A stretch of 64,000 nt of DNA from Polyangiaceae bacterium (GTDB lineage: Bacteria > Myxococcota_A > Polyangia > Polyangiales > Polyangiaceae). Positions 47,131-56,598 of this stretch are shown one piece after another. Below the pieces are notes generated by a model. It searched no databases. It worked only from the letters and a program-made list of their open reading frames with translations, and had not been told where the DNA came from. The stretch lies in NCBI GenBank assembly GCA_023150915.1, contig JAKLKA010000020.1, positions 1-64,000 of the forward strand, read 5' to 3'. Position numbers and translations under genes: made by a program. How positions within the stretch are numbered: position 1 is the first letter of the stretch; the number at the start of each line of letters is the position of its first letter.

Positions 47131-49743
47131 TCAGATTCCGCCGTCTGCGGCGGGGTTTCGCCCCGGCGAGATGGCGTCGGCCTGCCGCAGAGCGGCCGCG
47201 CGCTCGCCCGCGATCCGCGCTCGGAGCTGCTCATCCGCACCGCCGCGGAGGCCCGCAACCTTCCCGAGCGCCTCGAGCGCCTGCGCGTGCGCGCCAATCG
47301 ACGTCGCGGCGTCGGCGAGCTTGAGCCACCGTTGCTCTGTCGGCGCCTCGGCGGCAGCCCGACGAAAGTGGGCGAGCGCGGACCCCGGCTCGCCTCGAGC
47401 GAGCTCGAGGTCACCGACGAACGAGGCGGCGGTCGCGCAGTCCTCGGCGTGCGAACAGCGCGATGCCAGGTACTCGCGGATCGCGCTGGCGAGCTGAGTC
47501 GGCGGATGGCATTCCGCCGCCGCCGTGAGCCGAGCTTGGAGGCAGACGGGCCGATCAGACATGGCGCGACAACGCTCGGCGAGGAGCCGCTCTGCCTCCT
47601 CGGGTTTGCGGTCTCGACGGAGTAACGCGGCGTGGACGCGAAGCCCCGCCGAGGTGCCTGGGCTCGTCTCCTCCAGTGCTCGCGCGAACCCTCTCACTTC
47701 TGCCATGCAGTTCGCCCGGGCTTCACCCGCGCACACGGGGGACGAGTCCTGTCGCGCGAGCTCGCCAAGTAGGTCCCATGCCAACTCTTCGATGGCACCG
47801 TGCCGCTTCGGATCACGCGCCAGAGCGTCGCGCAACAATCGACGTCGCAGCTCCCCGCCGTCCTTGGCAGGAACCGCCAACGCCAATGCCTCCAGCGTGC
47901 TCGCCGCGTGGGCCCCGTCGGGGACGACGCTCGAGAGCGCGGCGTGATCGCGCGACCAGCGGACCGCCCGATCGGCGACCTGACCGATTGCCACGGAGTC
48001 CCGTTCTGCAGCGAGGCGAAGATGCATGAACGCTTGGGGTAGTCTTCCTGCCTCGGCGAAGACTTCCGCCGCCAGAAGGTGCGGGCGTGCGCTGTGGGGG
48101 GACCGCTCGAAGGCGCGCGAAAGCCACGGCAGAGGGCTGGCATCTTTGCCGCCGCGCGCCAGCAGCGCGCCAAGGAGGGGAAAATAGGGTTCCGCTGGAT
48201 GGCGGAGCATGGCTCGGCGAAGCATCGCTCGGAGCTCCGCACGGCGCTCCGGATCCTTGGCGCCGCCACCGCCGGCGAACTTTCGGTGGAGCTCTGCGCG
48301 ATCGTGGCCGACGTCGTGCCAGCCCCACGCTAGCGCGCAGACCGCCGCTGCGCTGCCGAGGAGCGCAGCGACCGTGGCGGCCGCTCGCCGGGCCGCGGGC
48401 TTTGCTGGGGTGCGGGCGGATCGCGTCGTGCGCTCTGCTTGCCCAGCCAGCGCTCCCGCAGTCAGTGCCAGCGCGATCATGATGGCGGGCACCTCCATCC
48501 CCAGATCCGCAAGATTGTGCAGAACGACTGCCGCGACGCCGATCCAAGCGCCCAGAGTGGCGGTGCAACGAGAGGCAGCGAGTCGCGATGGTCGCACAGA
48601 CCAGAGCAGAGTGACCGCGGCGAGGACTGCGATCGGCAGGCCCCACTCCGCCGCCCACTGGATAGGGAAGCTCTCTGCGTGCGAGTAGATGACGTTCCCC
48701 GCCTCGGACCGATAGGCGGGAAAGACACTCTCGAACGCGCCCCGGCCGACGCCCAACCACGGATGCTCCGCGACCAACGGCCTGGCCCACGTCAGCATCT
48801 TCAGCTTCTCGAGATCCTTGTCGTAGAGCTCGACCCAAGTGCGTGTGCTGCCCCCTAGGTAGGCCAGCGCTCCTCCACCGACGCACACAGCCAGCACGCC
48901 GAGGGAAAGCGCGCGAGGAAGCGCCGCAGACCTGCCGCGTCGCGCTCCCCGGACCGCGACAGCCACGCCGAATGTGACCACAGCCGTGGCCAGCGCCAAT
49001 GCTCCGCCCCGCGAGGCCGACGTGACGCTCACGCCGACCACGGTGGCTACGCCCAGCCCTAGGAGCCAGCGGGGCGCGGCGGGCTTCTCGCTGAGCATCA
49101 ACCCCATCCCGATCAGCGCGGTCAGGTTGAGGTAGCTGGCGAGGTTGTTGGGGTTCAGGAGAGGGCCCACGTGCCAGGCGGCCACAGGGAAGGAAGGTTG
49201 GTAGAGGCCGAAGACCTTCTCGGCGCCGAGCAGACCGTGCGCGAGCGTTGTCAGCGCTGCCGCCGTCCCGGCCACCAGAACCACCAGGAGGGCCCAGGTT
49301 GCTCCGCGCTTCACGCTAACGATCGCCGAAGACACGAAGACGAACGCGTAGGTGAGCCACTTCGACGCTTCAACCACGCTTGCACCTGCGTCGAGCGAGA
49401 CGGACGTCCAACTCGGGCCCGACTCGCCGAACGGTGTCAGAGCGCGGCGCCACACGTCTGCGTTACTCGGAGCAATCGTCGCCAGCACCGAGATGGGTAT
49501 CGGGACCGCCTGGAGAGTCGTGTAAGCAGCGAGCAGCAGTGGGACGGCGGCCGGCCACAAAGCCGCATGCCCTTTCGGACTCGCACGCAGTGCAAGCGTC
49601 GCCGCAGCGGTCGCGAGGAGCCCAGCGACGACTGTCGCGGGCAGGTGCACCGCGCCGATGGCCAACACGGACCCGATCGTCGCCACGGCGAGCAACGCCA
49701 TGCAAACGCGCCCCGCGGTGCTTTCTCGAGAGGCCATAGGCAA
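47131..49743 (-). CDS. O-antigen ligase/Wzy-type membrane protein with C-terminal tetratricopeptide-like region
   Basis: Multi-pass N-terminal half with GVGRGAFESVFPAYRSEAGNVIYSHAESFPIQWAAEWGLP (O-antigen ligase-type periplasmic loop), followed by helical repeats. Confidence 0.85.
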   Translation of the reverse strand: MPMASRESTAGRVCMALLAVATIGSVLAIGAVHLPATVVAGLLATAAATLALRASPKGHAALWPAAVPLLLAAYTTLQAVPIPISVLATIAPSNADVWRRALTPFGESGPSWTSVSLDAGASVVEASKWLTYAFVFVSSAIVSVKRGATWALLVVLVAGTAAALTTLAHGLLGAEKVFGLYQPSFPVAAWHVGPLLNPNNLASYLNLTALIGMGLMLSEKPAAPRWLLGLGVATVVGVSVTSASRGGALALATAVVTFGVAVAVRGARRGRSAALPRALSLGVLAVCVGGGALAYLGGSTRTWVELYDKDLEKLKMLTWARPLVAEHPWLGVGRGAFESVFPAYRSEAGNVIYSHAESFPIQWAAEWGLPIAVLAAVTLLWSVRPSRLAASRCTATLGAWIGVAAVVLHNLADLGMEVPAIMIALALTAGALAGQAERTTRSARTPAKPAARRAAATVAALLGSAAAVCALAWGWHDVGHDRAELHRKFAGGGGAKDPERRAELRAMLRRAMLRHPAEPYFPLLGALLARGGKDASPLPWLSRAFERSPHSARPHLLAAEVFAEAGRLPQAFMHLRLAAERDSVAIGQVADRAVRWSRDHAALSSVVPDGAHAASTLEALALAVPAKDGGELRRRLLRDALARDPKRHGAIEELAWDLLGELARQDSSPVCAGEARANCMAEVRGFARALEETSPGTSAGLRVHAALLRRDRKPEEAERLLAERCRAMSDRPVCLQARLTAAAECHPPTQLASAIREYLASRCSHAEDCATAASFVGDLELARGEPGSALAHFRRAAAEAPTEQRWLKLADAATSIGAHAQALEALGKVAGLRGGADEQLRARIAGERAAALRQADAISPGRNPAADGGI

Positions 49744-49754
49744 TTCCAGGTTTT

Positions 49755-49785
49755 GTCACACCGGAGCAAATAGTTGCACTGTGAC
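49755..49785. promoter_or_regulatory. Inverted repeat GTCACA-N19-TGTGAC enclosing GCAA-ATAG-TTGC in the divergent Wzy/Wzc intergenic region
   Basis: Direct reading: gtcacaccggagcaaatagttgcactgtgac. Confidence 0.4.
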
Positions 49786-49820
49786 CTGCAGCGGTTCCGT
49801 CTGGTCGCTCTGACAGTGAC

Positions 49821-49911
49821 GGATGCCCAGTCTTCGCGCGGGACCGAGGGGTAACTTATTGAAGTTACAGGGGACGGTGACGGGTGAATCGCACTGACCC
49901 CCTGGGCATCC
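49821..49911. promoter_or_regulatory. Nested inverted repeats: outer GGATGCCCAG...CTGGGCATCC (10/10), inner GTAACTT-ATTG-AAGTTAC (7/7, 49851-49868); candidate structured leader or operator
   Basis: Perfect arms read directly from the sequence; lies 37 bp upstream of the BY-kinase start codon. Confidence 0.5.
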
Positions 49912-49947
49912 AAATGGTACAGGTAGCGGCCCCAGCTCGCCGGAGTC

Positions 49948-52194
49948 ATGTCCTCAACAACCGCAGAATCGGGTGCCGCCAGTCGGGCGACGGGCGCAGG
50001 TGAGCTCAACATCCTCAGCGTCTGGCGCAGTGTACGCAAGCACTGGGCCATGGCGGTGGCTACGGCGCTCGCCGTTGCGCTCGCGGTGACGTTCTACACG
50101 CTAGGTCAAACGAAGATCTATCGGGCCTCAGCCACGATTCAGCTGGACCCGAATCCCCCGAGGCCGCTTGGCAAGAGCGTCGACATGGTCGTCGACCTCG
50201 GAACCGGGACGTACTGGAACAACCGCGAGTACTACGAGACTCAGTACAAGCTCATGCAGTCCCTTCGGGTCGCCGTGCCCGTGGTGATCCAGCTCGACTT
50301 GCAGAACGATGCTTCCTTCGTTCGCAACCGCCCGCCCGGGGCGAAGCCGCTCGACCGCGCTTGGGCCCCGGAAGAAGCGGCGGAGTTGCTGCGAGCGCGC
50401 CTGAAGGTCGAACCGGTGAAGGAGAGTCGACTCGCGGTCGTCCAGTTCGAGGACGCCGACCCCGCCCGGGCGCAGCGGGTGCTTTCGGTACTCCTCGACA
50501 CGTACGTAGACCAGAACTTGGACTCCGCGCGGTCGTCGACGACTTCTGCGGTCGACTGGCTGGGGACTCAGCTCGACAAGGTGAGGGGAGAGCTGGAGAC
50601 GAACGAGCGCGCTCTGCACCAGTACAAACTGGACAAGAACGTGCTCTCTCTGGACCCCGATGCGCAGTCGAACATGCTGCGGGAGGAGATGAAGCAGCTC
50701 AACGACGAGCTCACTTCGGTTCGCGCGAAGAAACAGCAGGTGAAGGCCCAGCGCGACGAACTGATCAAGATCGAGGGCGAAGACCCTGCGGATCTTCCCG
50801 CGAACGAACTGCTCCAGAGCCCGCTGGTTCAGCAACTTCGTCAACGCTATGAGGACGCTGTACGAGAGCGTGCCGGGCTACTCGGCCAGGGCAAGGGCGC
50901 GGGCCATCCGGACGTCGTGGCTGCGGATGGTCGTGTGAACGCTGCCCAATCCGCGCTCAGATCCGAGGTCCGCAACGTCAAGCGGGCGACCGAACGCGAG
51001 TTCGCAACCGTAGCGCGACAGGAGGCAGGGCTTTCCGGGCTGTTCGAGGCGGCCAAAAGGCGGGCGCTCGAGCTGAACCTGCTAGAGGTCGACTACAACC
51101 GCCTGCGCCGTTCGAGGGACAACTCGGAGAAGCTGTACGGAATGCTCCTTGAGCGCACCAAGGAGAGCGACCTCGCCCGGATGATGCAGGTGAACAACAT
51201 TCGAATCGTCGACCGCCCGATGCAGCCGCGCACGGCGATCCGTCCCCGGGTCACAGTCAACATCGGGCTCGGTATCTTCGGCGGCATTGCGCTGGGCATC
51301 GCCGCGGCGATGGCGCGAGCACTCCTCGATCGCACGCTGAAGACCCCCGACGACGTCGAGACCGACCTCGGCCTGGCCTTCCTCGGCCTGCTCCCGGAGA
51401 TAGGAACGCGAGGTTTCGGTGGCTACTACGGCTCGTCCCGGCGCAGGCGGCGCCAGAAGGAGACTTCGCCGGTTAGACCGGAGCTCATCGTCCACGACAA
51501 CCCAATGAGTGGTGTGGCCGAGGCGGCGCGTGCCATCCGAACCAACCTGATGTTCATGTCGCCGGATGAGCCCTACAAGACTCTTCTCGTCACCAGCCCG
51601 GCGCCCGCAGAAGGTAAGACTACCGTCGCTGTCTGCATCGCCGTTGCAATGGCGCAGGCTGGACAGCGTGTAGTCGTGATCGACTGCGATCTCCGCCGGC
51701 CTCGCGTGCATAGGGTGTTTGGGAAGAAGAGCGTCGTCGGGGTAACTTCATCGTTGGTCGATGGTGCTTCTCTGGACGACATCGTCCAGGAGACGGAGGT
51801 GCCCAACCTCTGGTTCATCCCCGCTGGACCGCTCCCGCCGAATCCCGCGGAGCTTTTTCATAGCGAGCGTTTCAAGGCGTTTCTGCGGTCTGTCTCGGGG
51901 GCCTTCGACCGAGTCATCATCGACAGCCCTCCGGTCGTGACGGTTACCGACGCGGCGGTGTTGTCGACGCTGGTCGACGGAGTCGTCCTGGTGATCCGTG
52001 CGTTTTCAACGGCAAAAGACCTGGCTCGACATGGCGTGCGCGCCATCAGGGACGTCGGCGGAAAGACAGTCGGCGCGGTCTTGAATGCCGTGAACCTCGA
52101 TCGCCACGAGTACAAGTACCACTACTACTACTACCGCCGCGGCGAGTACTACCAGTCCGACGAGGCGCCGAAGAAGACGGATGCTGCCGCCTGA
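49948..52194 (+). CDS. Polysaccharide co-polymerase/tyrosine autokinase (Wzc-like BY-kinase)
   Basis: N-terminal Wzz-type domain and coiled coil; LLVTSPAPAEGKTTVAVCIAVAMAQAGQRVVVIDCDLRRPRVH Walker A/A'; C-terminal Tyr cluster YKYHYYYYRRGEYYQ. Confidence 0.96.
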   Translation: MSSTTAESGAASRATGAGELNILSVWRSVRKHWAMAVATALAVALAVTFYTLGQTKIYRASATIQLDPNPPRPLGKSVDMVVDLGTGTYWNNREYYETQYKLMQSLRVAVPVVIQLDLQNDASFVRNRPPGAKPLDRAWAPEEAAELLRARLKVEPVKESRLAVVQFEDADPARAQRVLSVLLDTYVDQNLDSARSSTTSAVDWLGTQLDKVRGELETNERALHQYKLDKNVLSLDPDAQSNMLREEMKQLNDELTSVRAKKQQVKAQRDELIKIEGEDPADLPANELLQSPLVQQLRQRYEDAVRERAGLLGQGKGAGHPDVVAADGRVNAAQSALRSEVRNVKRATEREFATVARQEAGLSGLFEAAKRRALELNLLEVDYNRLRRSRDNSEKLYGMLLERTKESDLARMMQVNNIRIVDRPMQPRTAIRPRVTVNIGLGIFGGIALGIAAAMARALLDRTLKTPDDVETDLGLAFLGLLPEIGTRGFGGYYGSSRRRRRQKETSPVRPELIVHDNPMSGVAEAARAIRTNLMFMSPDEPYKTLLVTSPAPAEGKTTVAVCIAVAMAQAGQRVVVIDCDLRRPRVHRVFGKKSVVGVTSSLVDGASLDDIVQETEVPNLWFIPAGPLPPNPAELFHSERFKAFLRSVSGAFDRVIIDSPPVVTVTDAAVLSTLVDGVVLVIRAFSTAKDLARHGVRAIRDVGGKTVGAVLNAVNLDRHEYKYHYYYYRRGEYYQSDEAPKKTDAAA

Positions 52195-52276
52195 AAAACA
52201 CCGTCGGCGCACCAGCGCCACTGCGCACAATGCGCGACGGAAGTGTGTGACGCGCGTGCTTGGACGGGGGAACTAG

Positions 52277-54253
52277 ATGCGACGCCTGGCGCTTCGCACG
52301 ACTCAGGTGTTGGTCGACTTCGCAGTCCTGAGCCTCGCCTTGGTTCTGGCATTCGCTGCGCGCTTCGACGCCAGCTTGGACGACGAGATGCAGAAGCGCC
52401 TCGTCTTCGCGCTCCCGTACATCGTCGGCTTCCAGTACGTGACGCTACTCGCCTTCGGCGTGCCGCGGTTCGTCTGGTCGTACGTGAGCCTGCGCGAAGT
52501 CCGAACCATCGGTGTAGCGCTGGCCATTTGTGCCGCCATTCTGTTGGGGGCGCGGTTCATCGCGCCGGAATTCATGACCTTCACCGGTCGGGCCCGCTAC
52601 GCCGCCATCCCCATCGGCGTGATCGTCATCGACTACGCCCTGGCCTTCCTCGGCATCTCCGGCGTTCGCGCCCTGCGCCGCATCCTCGCCGAACGCAGCA
52701 AGGCGCACGGGCTGCGCCACTCCCAAACCCCCCGAATTCCCACGCTGCTGGTCGGCGCCGGCCAGGCCGGTTCGCTCGTGGCCAAGGAAATCATCTCGCG
52801 TCCCGAGCTGGGGATCGACCCGGTCGGCTTCCTCGACGACGACTCGATGAAGCACGGCATGGCGATCCACGGCGTGAAGGTGCTCGGGCCCATCGATAGC
52901 TTGCCGCAGCAGGCGGCGCTGCGCCGGCCCCACCAGGTGGTGATCTCCATGGCCAGCGCGCCCGGGGACGCGGTCCGCCGGGTGCTGGCGCTGGCCGAGA
53001 AGGCCGAGCTTCCGGTCAAGATCATCCCGGGCATCTACGAGATCCTGGACGGGAAGGTGAACCTCTCCCGGATCCGGAAGGTGTCCATCGAGGACCTTCT
53101 GGGGCGCGAGCCGATCCAGCTCGATCTGGAGGGGATCGAGGGCTTCATCCGTGGCAAGCGCGTGCTGGTCACCGGGGCCGGTGGGTCCATTGGGTCGGAG
53201 CTCTGCCGTCAGATCGTTCGATTCGAGCCCGCGTCGCTCACGCTGGTAGAGCGGAGCGAGTTCCAGCTCTTCGAGATCCATTCCGAGCTGGCGCAGAGCT
53301 TCGATGCCGAGCGGGTGACCCCGCGCATGTGCGACGTGTGCGACAGCAAGCGGCTCGAGCACGTGTTCGAGGCGGACCGGCCCCAGGTCGTCTTCCATGC
53401 CGCGGCGCACAAGCACGTGCCGATGATGGAGTGGAACCCGGGCGAGGCCGTGAAGAACAACGTGTTCGGTACCCGGAAGGTGGCGGACATGGCGCACCGT
53501 TTCGAGGCCGAGCGCTTCGTGCTCGTGAGCACGGACAAGGCGGTCAATCCGACCTCGATCATGGGCGCGACCAAGCGGGTGGGCGAGATGTACGTCCAGT
53601 CGCTGTCGCAGCGCTCGAAGACGAAGTTCGTGGCCGTGCGCTTCGGGAACGTCCTCGGCTCGGCGGGCTCCGTGATCCCGACCTTCCAGCGGCAGATCGC
53701 CGCGGGGGGGCCGGTCACGGTCACGCACCCCGAGATGGTGCGCTATTTCATGACGATTCCCGAGGCGTGCCAGCTCGTCTTGCAGGCCGGCTCGTTCGGC
53801 GGCGGGGGCGAGATCTTCGTTCTCGACATGGGCACCCCCGTCAAGATCTCGGACCTGGCGCGGGACTTGATTCGTCTGAGTGGCTTCGACCCCGAGTCCG
53901 AGATCCGCATCGAGTACACCGGGGTGCGCCCGGGCGAGAAGCTCTTCGAAGAGCTCGGGTTCGATGGCGAGAAGATGAACAAGACTCGTCACCCGAAGAT
54001 CTTCGTCGGCAAGCTGGCGGCCTATCCGTTCGACGACGTCGAGCGGAACCTCGAGCTCTTGGCCTCGATCACCTCGTGTCAGTCTTCGAACGAGGTGCGG
54101 CGGGTGTTGCGGCGGGTGGTCCCCGAAATGCAGGACGACGCCACCACCTCCGAACCGCCCCCGGTGGCGCCCTCGCAGGGCGCACCCAGCAGCGACGCTC
54201 GCCCGCGCGAGGCCTCGCTGGGTTCAGCGAAGCTCACCGTTCGCACGACCTGA
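52277..54253 (+). CDS. Polysaccharide biosynthesis protein, membrane-anchored nucleoside-diphosphate-sugar epimerase/dehydratase (CapD/WbpM-like)
   Basis: N-terminal TM helices; LLVGAGQAGSLVAKEI; VLVTGAGGSIGSELCRQIVRFEPASLTLVERSEFQLFEIHSEL; FVLVSTDKAVNPTSIMGATKRVGEMYVQ. Confidence 0.95.
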   Translation: MRRLALRTTQVLVDFAVLSLALVLAFAARFDASLDDEMQKRLVFALPYIVGFQYVTLLAFGVPRFVWSYVSLREVRTIGVALAICAAILLGARFIAPEFMTFTGRARYAAIPIGVIVIDYALAFLGISGVRALRRILAERSKAHGLRHSQTPRIPTLLVGAGQAGSLVAKEIISRPELGIDPVGFLDDDSMKHGMAIHGVKVLGPIDSLPQQAALRRPHQVVISMASAPGDAVRRVLALAEKAELPVKIIPGIYEILDGKVNLSRIRKVSIEDLLGREPIQLDLEGIEGFIRGKRVLVTGAGGSIGSELCRQIVRFEPASLTLVERSEFQLFEIHSELAQSFDAERVTPRMCDVCDSKRLEHVFEADRPQVVFHAAAHKHVPMMEWNPGEAVKNNVFGTRKVADMAHRFEAERFVLVSTDKAVNPTSIMGATKRVGEMYVQSLSQRSKTKFVAVRFGNVLGSAGSVIPTFQRQIAAGGPVTVTHPEMVRYFMTIPEACQLVLQAGSFGGGGEIFVLDMGTPVKISDLARDLIRLSGFDPESEIRIEYTGVRPGEKLFEELGFDGEKMNKTRHPKIFVGKLAAYPFDDVERNLELLASITSCQSSNEVRRVLRRVVPEMQDDATTSEPPPVAPSQGAPSSDARPREASLGSAKLTVRTT

Positions 54254-54285
54254 GCGCGCACGACCTGAGCGCGCGCCTCCCGAGC

Positions 54286-55461
54286 TCACAGAAACCCATA
54301 CACCCTCCCATCCTGCGATCCGACGACCAGCATGCCGTCGGGGCTGATCGCGGGCGACGACGTGACGGCACCCCCGGTCCGGTGCGACCCCGCGATCTGC
54401 CCGCTCGGGAGGAGGGCGTAGACCGTGCCGTCTTCCGTGCCCACGAACAGGTTGCCCTCGAGGCTCACCGCGGCCGAGCTGCGGATCGGGGCGCCCAGGC
54501 GCTGCTTCCACAGCACGGCGCCGGCGGGGGAGAGGGCGTAGAGATGCTGGTCGTCGCTGCCCACCACCAGGGTGCCCTGCGGCGTGACGGTCACGCTCGA
54601 CTGCACCGCGGCGCCGGTCTGCAGCTTCCAGCGGATGCGGCCGCCGTACACGGCGTAGATCACGCCGTCGTCGGCGCCGAAGACCACCGTGCCGTCGGCC
54701 AGCAGGGTGGGGGTGGTGTGCACGGCAACGCCGGGCTCGAAGCGGCCCAGGACCTTGCCGTCCTTCGCGATCGCGACCACCGCGCGAGCGCTGTTGCCCA
54801 CGTAGATCTCGCCCGTGGGGCTCATGCTGGCGGACGAATCGACCGGCGCGCCGGTGTTGGCAGCCCAGGCCAGCTTGCCGTCGGGTCGCACGGCGTGCAG
54901 CTTCCGATCGTTCGACCCGACATAGATCATGCCGTCGGGGCCGATCAGCGGGGACGAGAAGCCGCAGTTGCCCAGCTGGTAGCTCCAGACCAGCTGGCCG
55001 CCGTTGATCGCGTACAGGTGCTTGTCGATGCTGCCGACGTAGACCGTGCCGTTCTGCGTGACCGCGGGCGAGGCCCAGACCGCCGCGAAGGTCGGGAACT
55101 TCCAGACCTGCTGACCGCTGCGGCTCAGCGCGTACACGCCGCCGTCGAGGGAGCCGAAGTAGATGGTACCGTCCACACCGATTGCCGGCGACGAGATGAT
55201 CGGGCCGCCGGTGGGGAACGACCACGCCAGCTCGAGCTTCGCGGGGCGCGAGACCTTGGCCTGACCCGTGCGCTGCGGGTCGCCGCGGTGCATGGGCCAG
55301 TGGGGCGCCGAGGCGTCGACGCGCAGCTCTTCGGGCCACTCTGTGACCTGAGGCAGCGCCCAGTCCATGCGCGTCGGCTTGCCGGCACACGCGCCCAGAA
55401 AGGCCAGCAGCGCGGCCGCGTGAACCAAGAGGGGGCGGGGGCGCATCGCGACTGACTTCAT
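54286..55461 (-). CDS. PQQ-like beta-propeller repeat lipoprotein
   Basis: Lipobox LLAFLGACAGK; repeated units xxSSPAIGVDGTIYFGSLDGGVYALSRSGQQVWKF. Confidence 0.9.
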   Translation of the reverse strand: MKSVAMRPRPLLVHAAALLAFLGACAGKPTRMDWALPQVTEWPEELRVDASAPHWPMHRGDPQRTGQAKVSRPAKLELAWSFPTGGPIISSPAIGVDGTIYFGSLDGGVYALSRSGQQVWKFPTFAAVWASPAVTQNGTVYVGSIDKHLYAINGGQLVWSYQLGNCGFSSPLIGPDGMIYVGSNDRKLHAVRPDGKLAWAANTGAPVDSSASMSPTGEIYVGNSARAVVAIAKDGKVLGRFEPGVAVHTTPTLLADGTVVFGADDGVIYAVYGGRIRWKLQTGAAVQSSVTVTPQGTLVVGSDDQHLYALSPAGAVLWKQRLGAPIRSSAAVSLEGNLFVGTEDGTVYALLPSGQIAGSHRTGGAVTSSPAISPDGMLVVGSQDGRVYGFL

Positions 55462-55504
55462 TAGCGCCCCGGCGCCGCCTGGCAAGCTCACGCCGGCCCG
55501 ACCC

Positions 55505-56479
55505 TCATTCCTCTTCGAACACCTCTCCGATGCTCTCCGCCGTGAACAGGCACTCGGCCCAGCGGTCCAGATCGCCGCTGGCTGCGCCCCGCAGACGCTT
55601 GGCCACCCCCGCGGGGACCCTTCCGAACTTCCGCCGCAAGAGGCGAAGCAGGAGCTCGGCCTTGCCCTCGGCTTTACCCTCTGCCTTGCCCTCTGCCTTA
55701 CCCTGTTCGATCAACATCTGCGCGCCGGTCATGAAAGCCTCCTTGGCCCGTTCCCCGAGCTGGTCGAAAAATGGCTGAAGCTGCTCGGGGGGTGCCTCCG
55801 TGGCCTGAAGAATATAGCTGACAATCAGCGCCAGCGCACCGACCCCCGTGGGCGCCTGGAGCACCGCCGTGAAGGCGTCTTGGAATCGCCCCAGCACGCC
55901 GAGCACGTCCTTGGCGCCGCGCACTCGCGTCAAGCACACCAGCGCCGCGCGCCCCAGGGCGCTGAGCAGCTCCGCGCGCAGCGCGTCGTCAGCGGTCTCC
56001 GACAGGTCGACCACGATGGGCTCGAAGCTCGGCACGTGGGGCTCGAGCTCCGGAAACTCGCCGCGCGGCAGCGCGAGCAGGTCGCGAAGCGCGCGCGCCA
56101 CCCTCCAGCCCGTCTTGCTGTGGTGACAGACGATGGGAATGATCGCCGGAAGCATCTGCTCGTACGGCGAAGCGCGCCCGAGCTCCTCCCAGATCCGCAG
56201 CATGTAGCCCAGCAGGCGCAGGGGCATCCTCCGGTCGGGCTTGCTCTGGTGCTCGACCAGCAGGTGCAAGATCGCCGGGCGCCCCGCGAGCTGGACGCTG
56301 AACAGCACGTCGGCGTAACGCGCTTGAAGCGCCGAGTCGACGAGACCGGTGCGCAGCGGCCTCAGCGTGGTCCAATCGATCTGCCTCGCCAGTCGCGCCG
56401 GCAGCGCCACGCGCAGCAGCCCCTCGGCATGCTCCGGCTCGGAGAAGACGGCGCGGAAGAGGCGGTCGTGCGGTTGCAC
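55505..56479 (-). CDS. Rpn family recombination-promoting nuclease/putative transposase (PD-(D/E)XK)
   Basis: PHDRLFRAVFSEPEHAEGLLR; LVDSALQARYADVLFSVQLAGRPAILHLLVEHQSKPDRRMPLRLLGYMLRIWE; GKAEGKAEGKAEGKAELLLRLLRRKFG tail. Confidence 0.9.
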   Translation of the reverse strand: MQPHDRLFRAVFSEPEHAEGLLRVALPARLARQIDWTTLRPLRTGLVDSALQARYADVLFSVQLAGRPAILHLLVEHQSKPDRRMPLRLLGYMLRIWEELGRASPYEQMLPAIIPIVCHHSKTGWRVARALRDLLALPRGEFPELEPHVPSFEPIVVDLSETADDALRAELLSALGRAALVCLTRVRGAKDVLGVLGRFQDAFTAVLQAPTGVGALALIVSYILQATEAPPEQLQPFFDQLGERAKEAFMTGAQMLIEQGKAEGKAEGKAEGKAELLLRLLRRKFGRVPAGVAKRLRGAASGDLDRWAECLFTAESIGEVFEEE

Positions 56480-56598
56480 CCGCGGGGGCTTCGCAAGCCG
56501 CGTGCCGAGCAGTCAGCTGGGATCTGCCCGCCGAAATCGATCCGTTGCGGGTGGCGAAGCGCGCCCTCGCCATGGCGATCGCCACTTGCAGATGCGCG

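Noticed and set aside
53329-55455. 708-aa plus-strand ORF
   Set aside because: Antisense/out of frame to the well-supported CapD-like gene and PQQ-propeller gene; Arg/Gly/Ala-rich composition typical of high-GC spurious ORFs.
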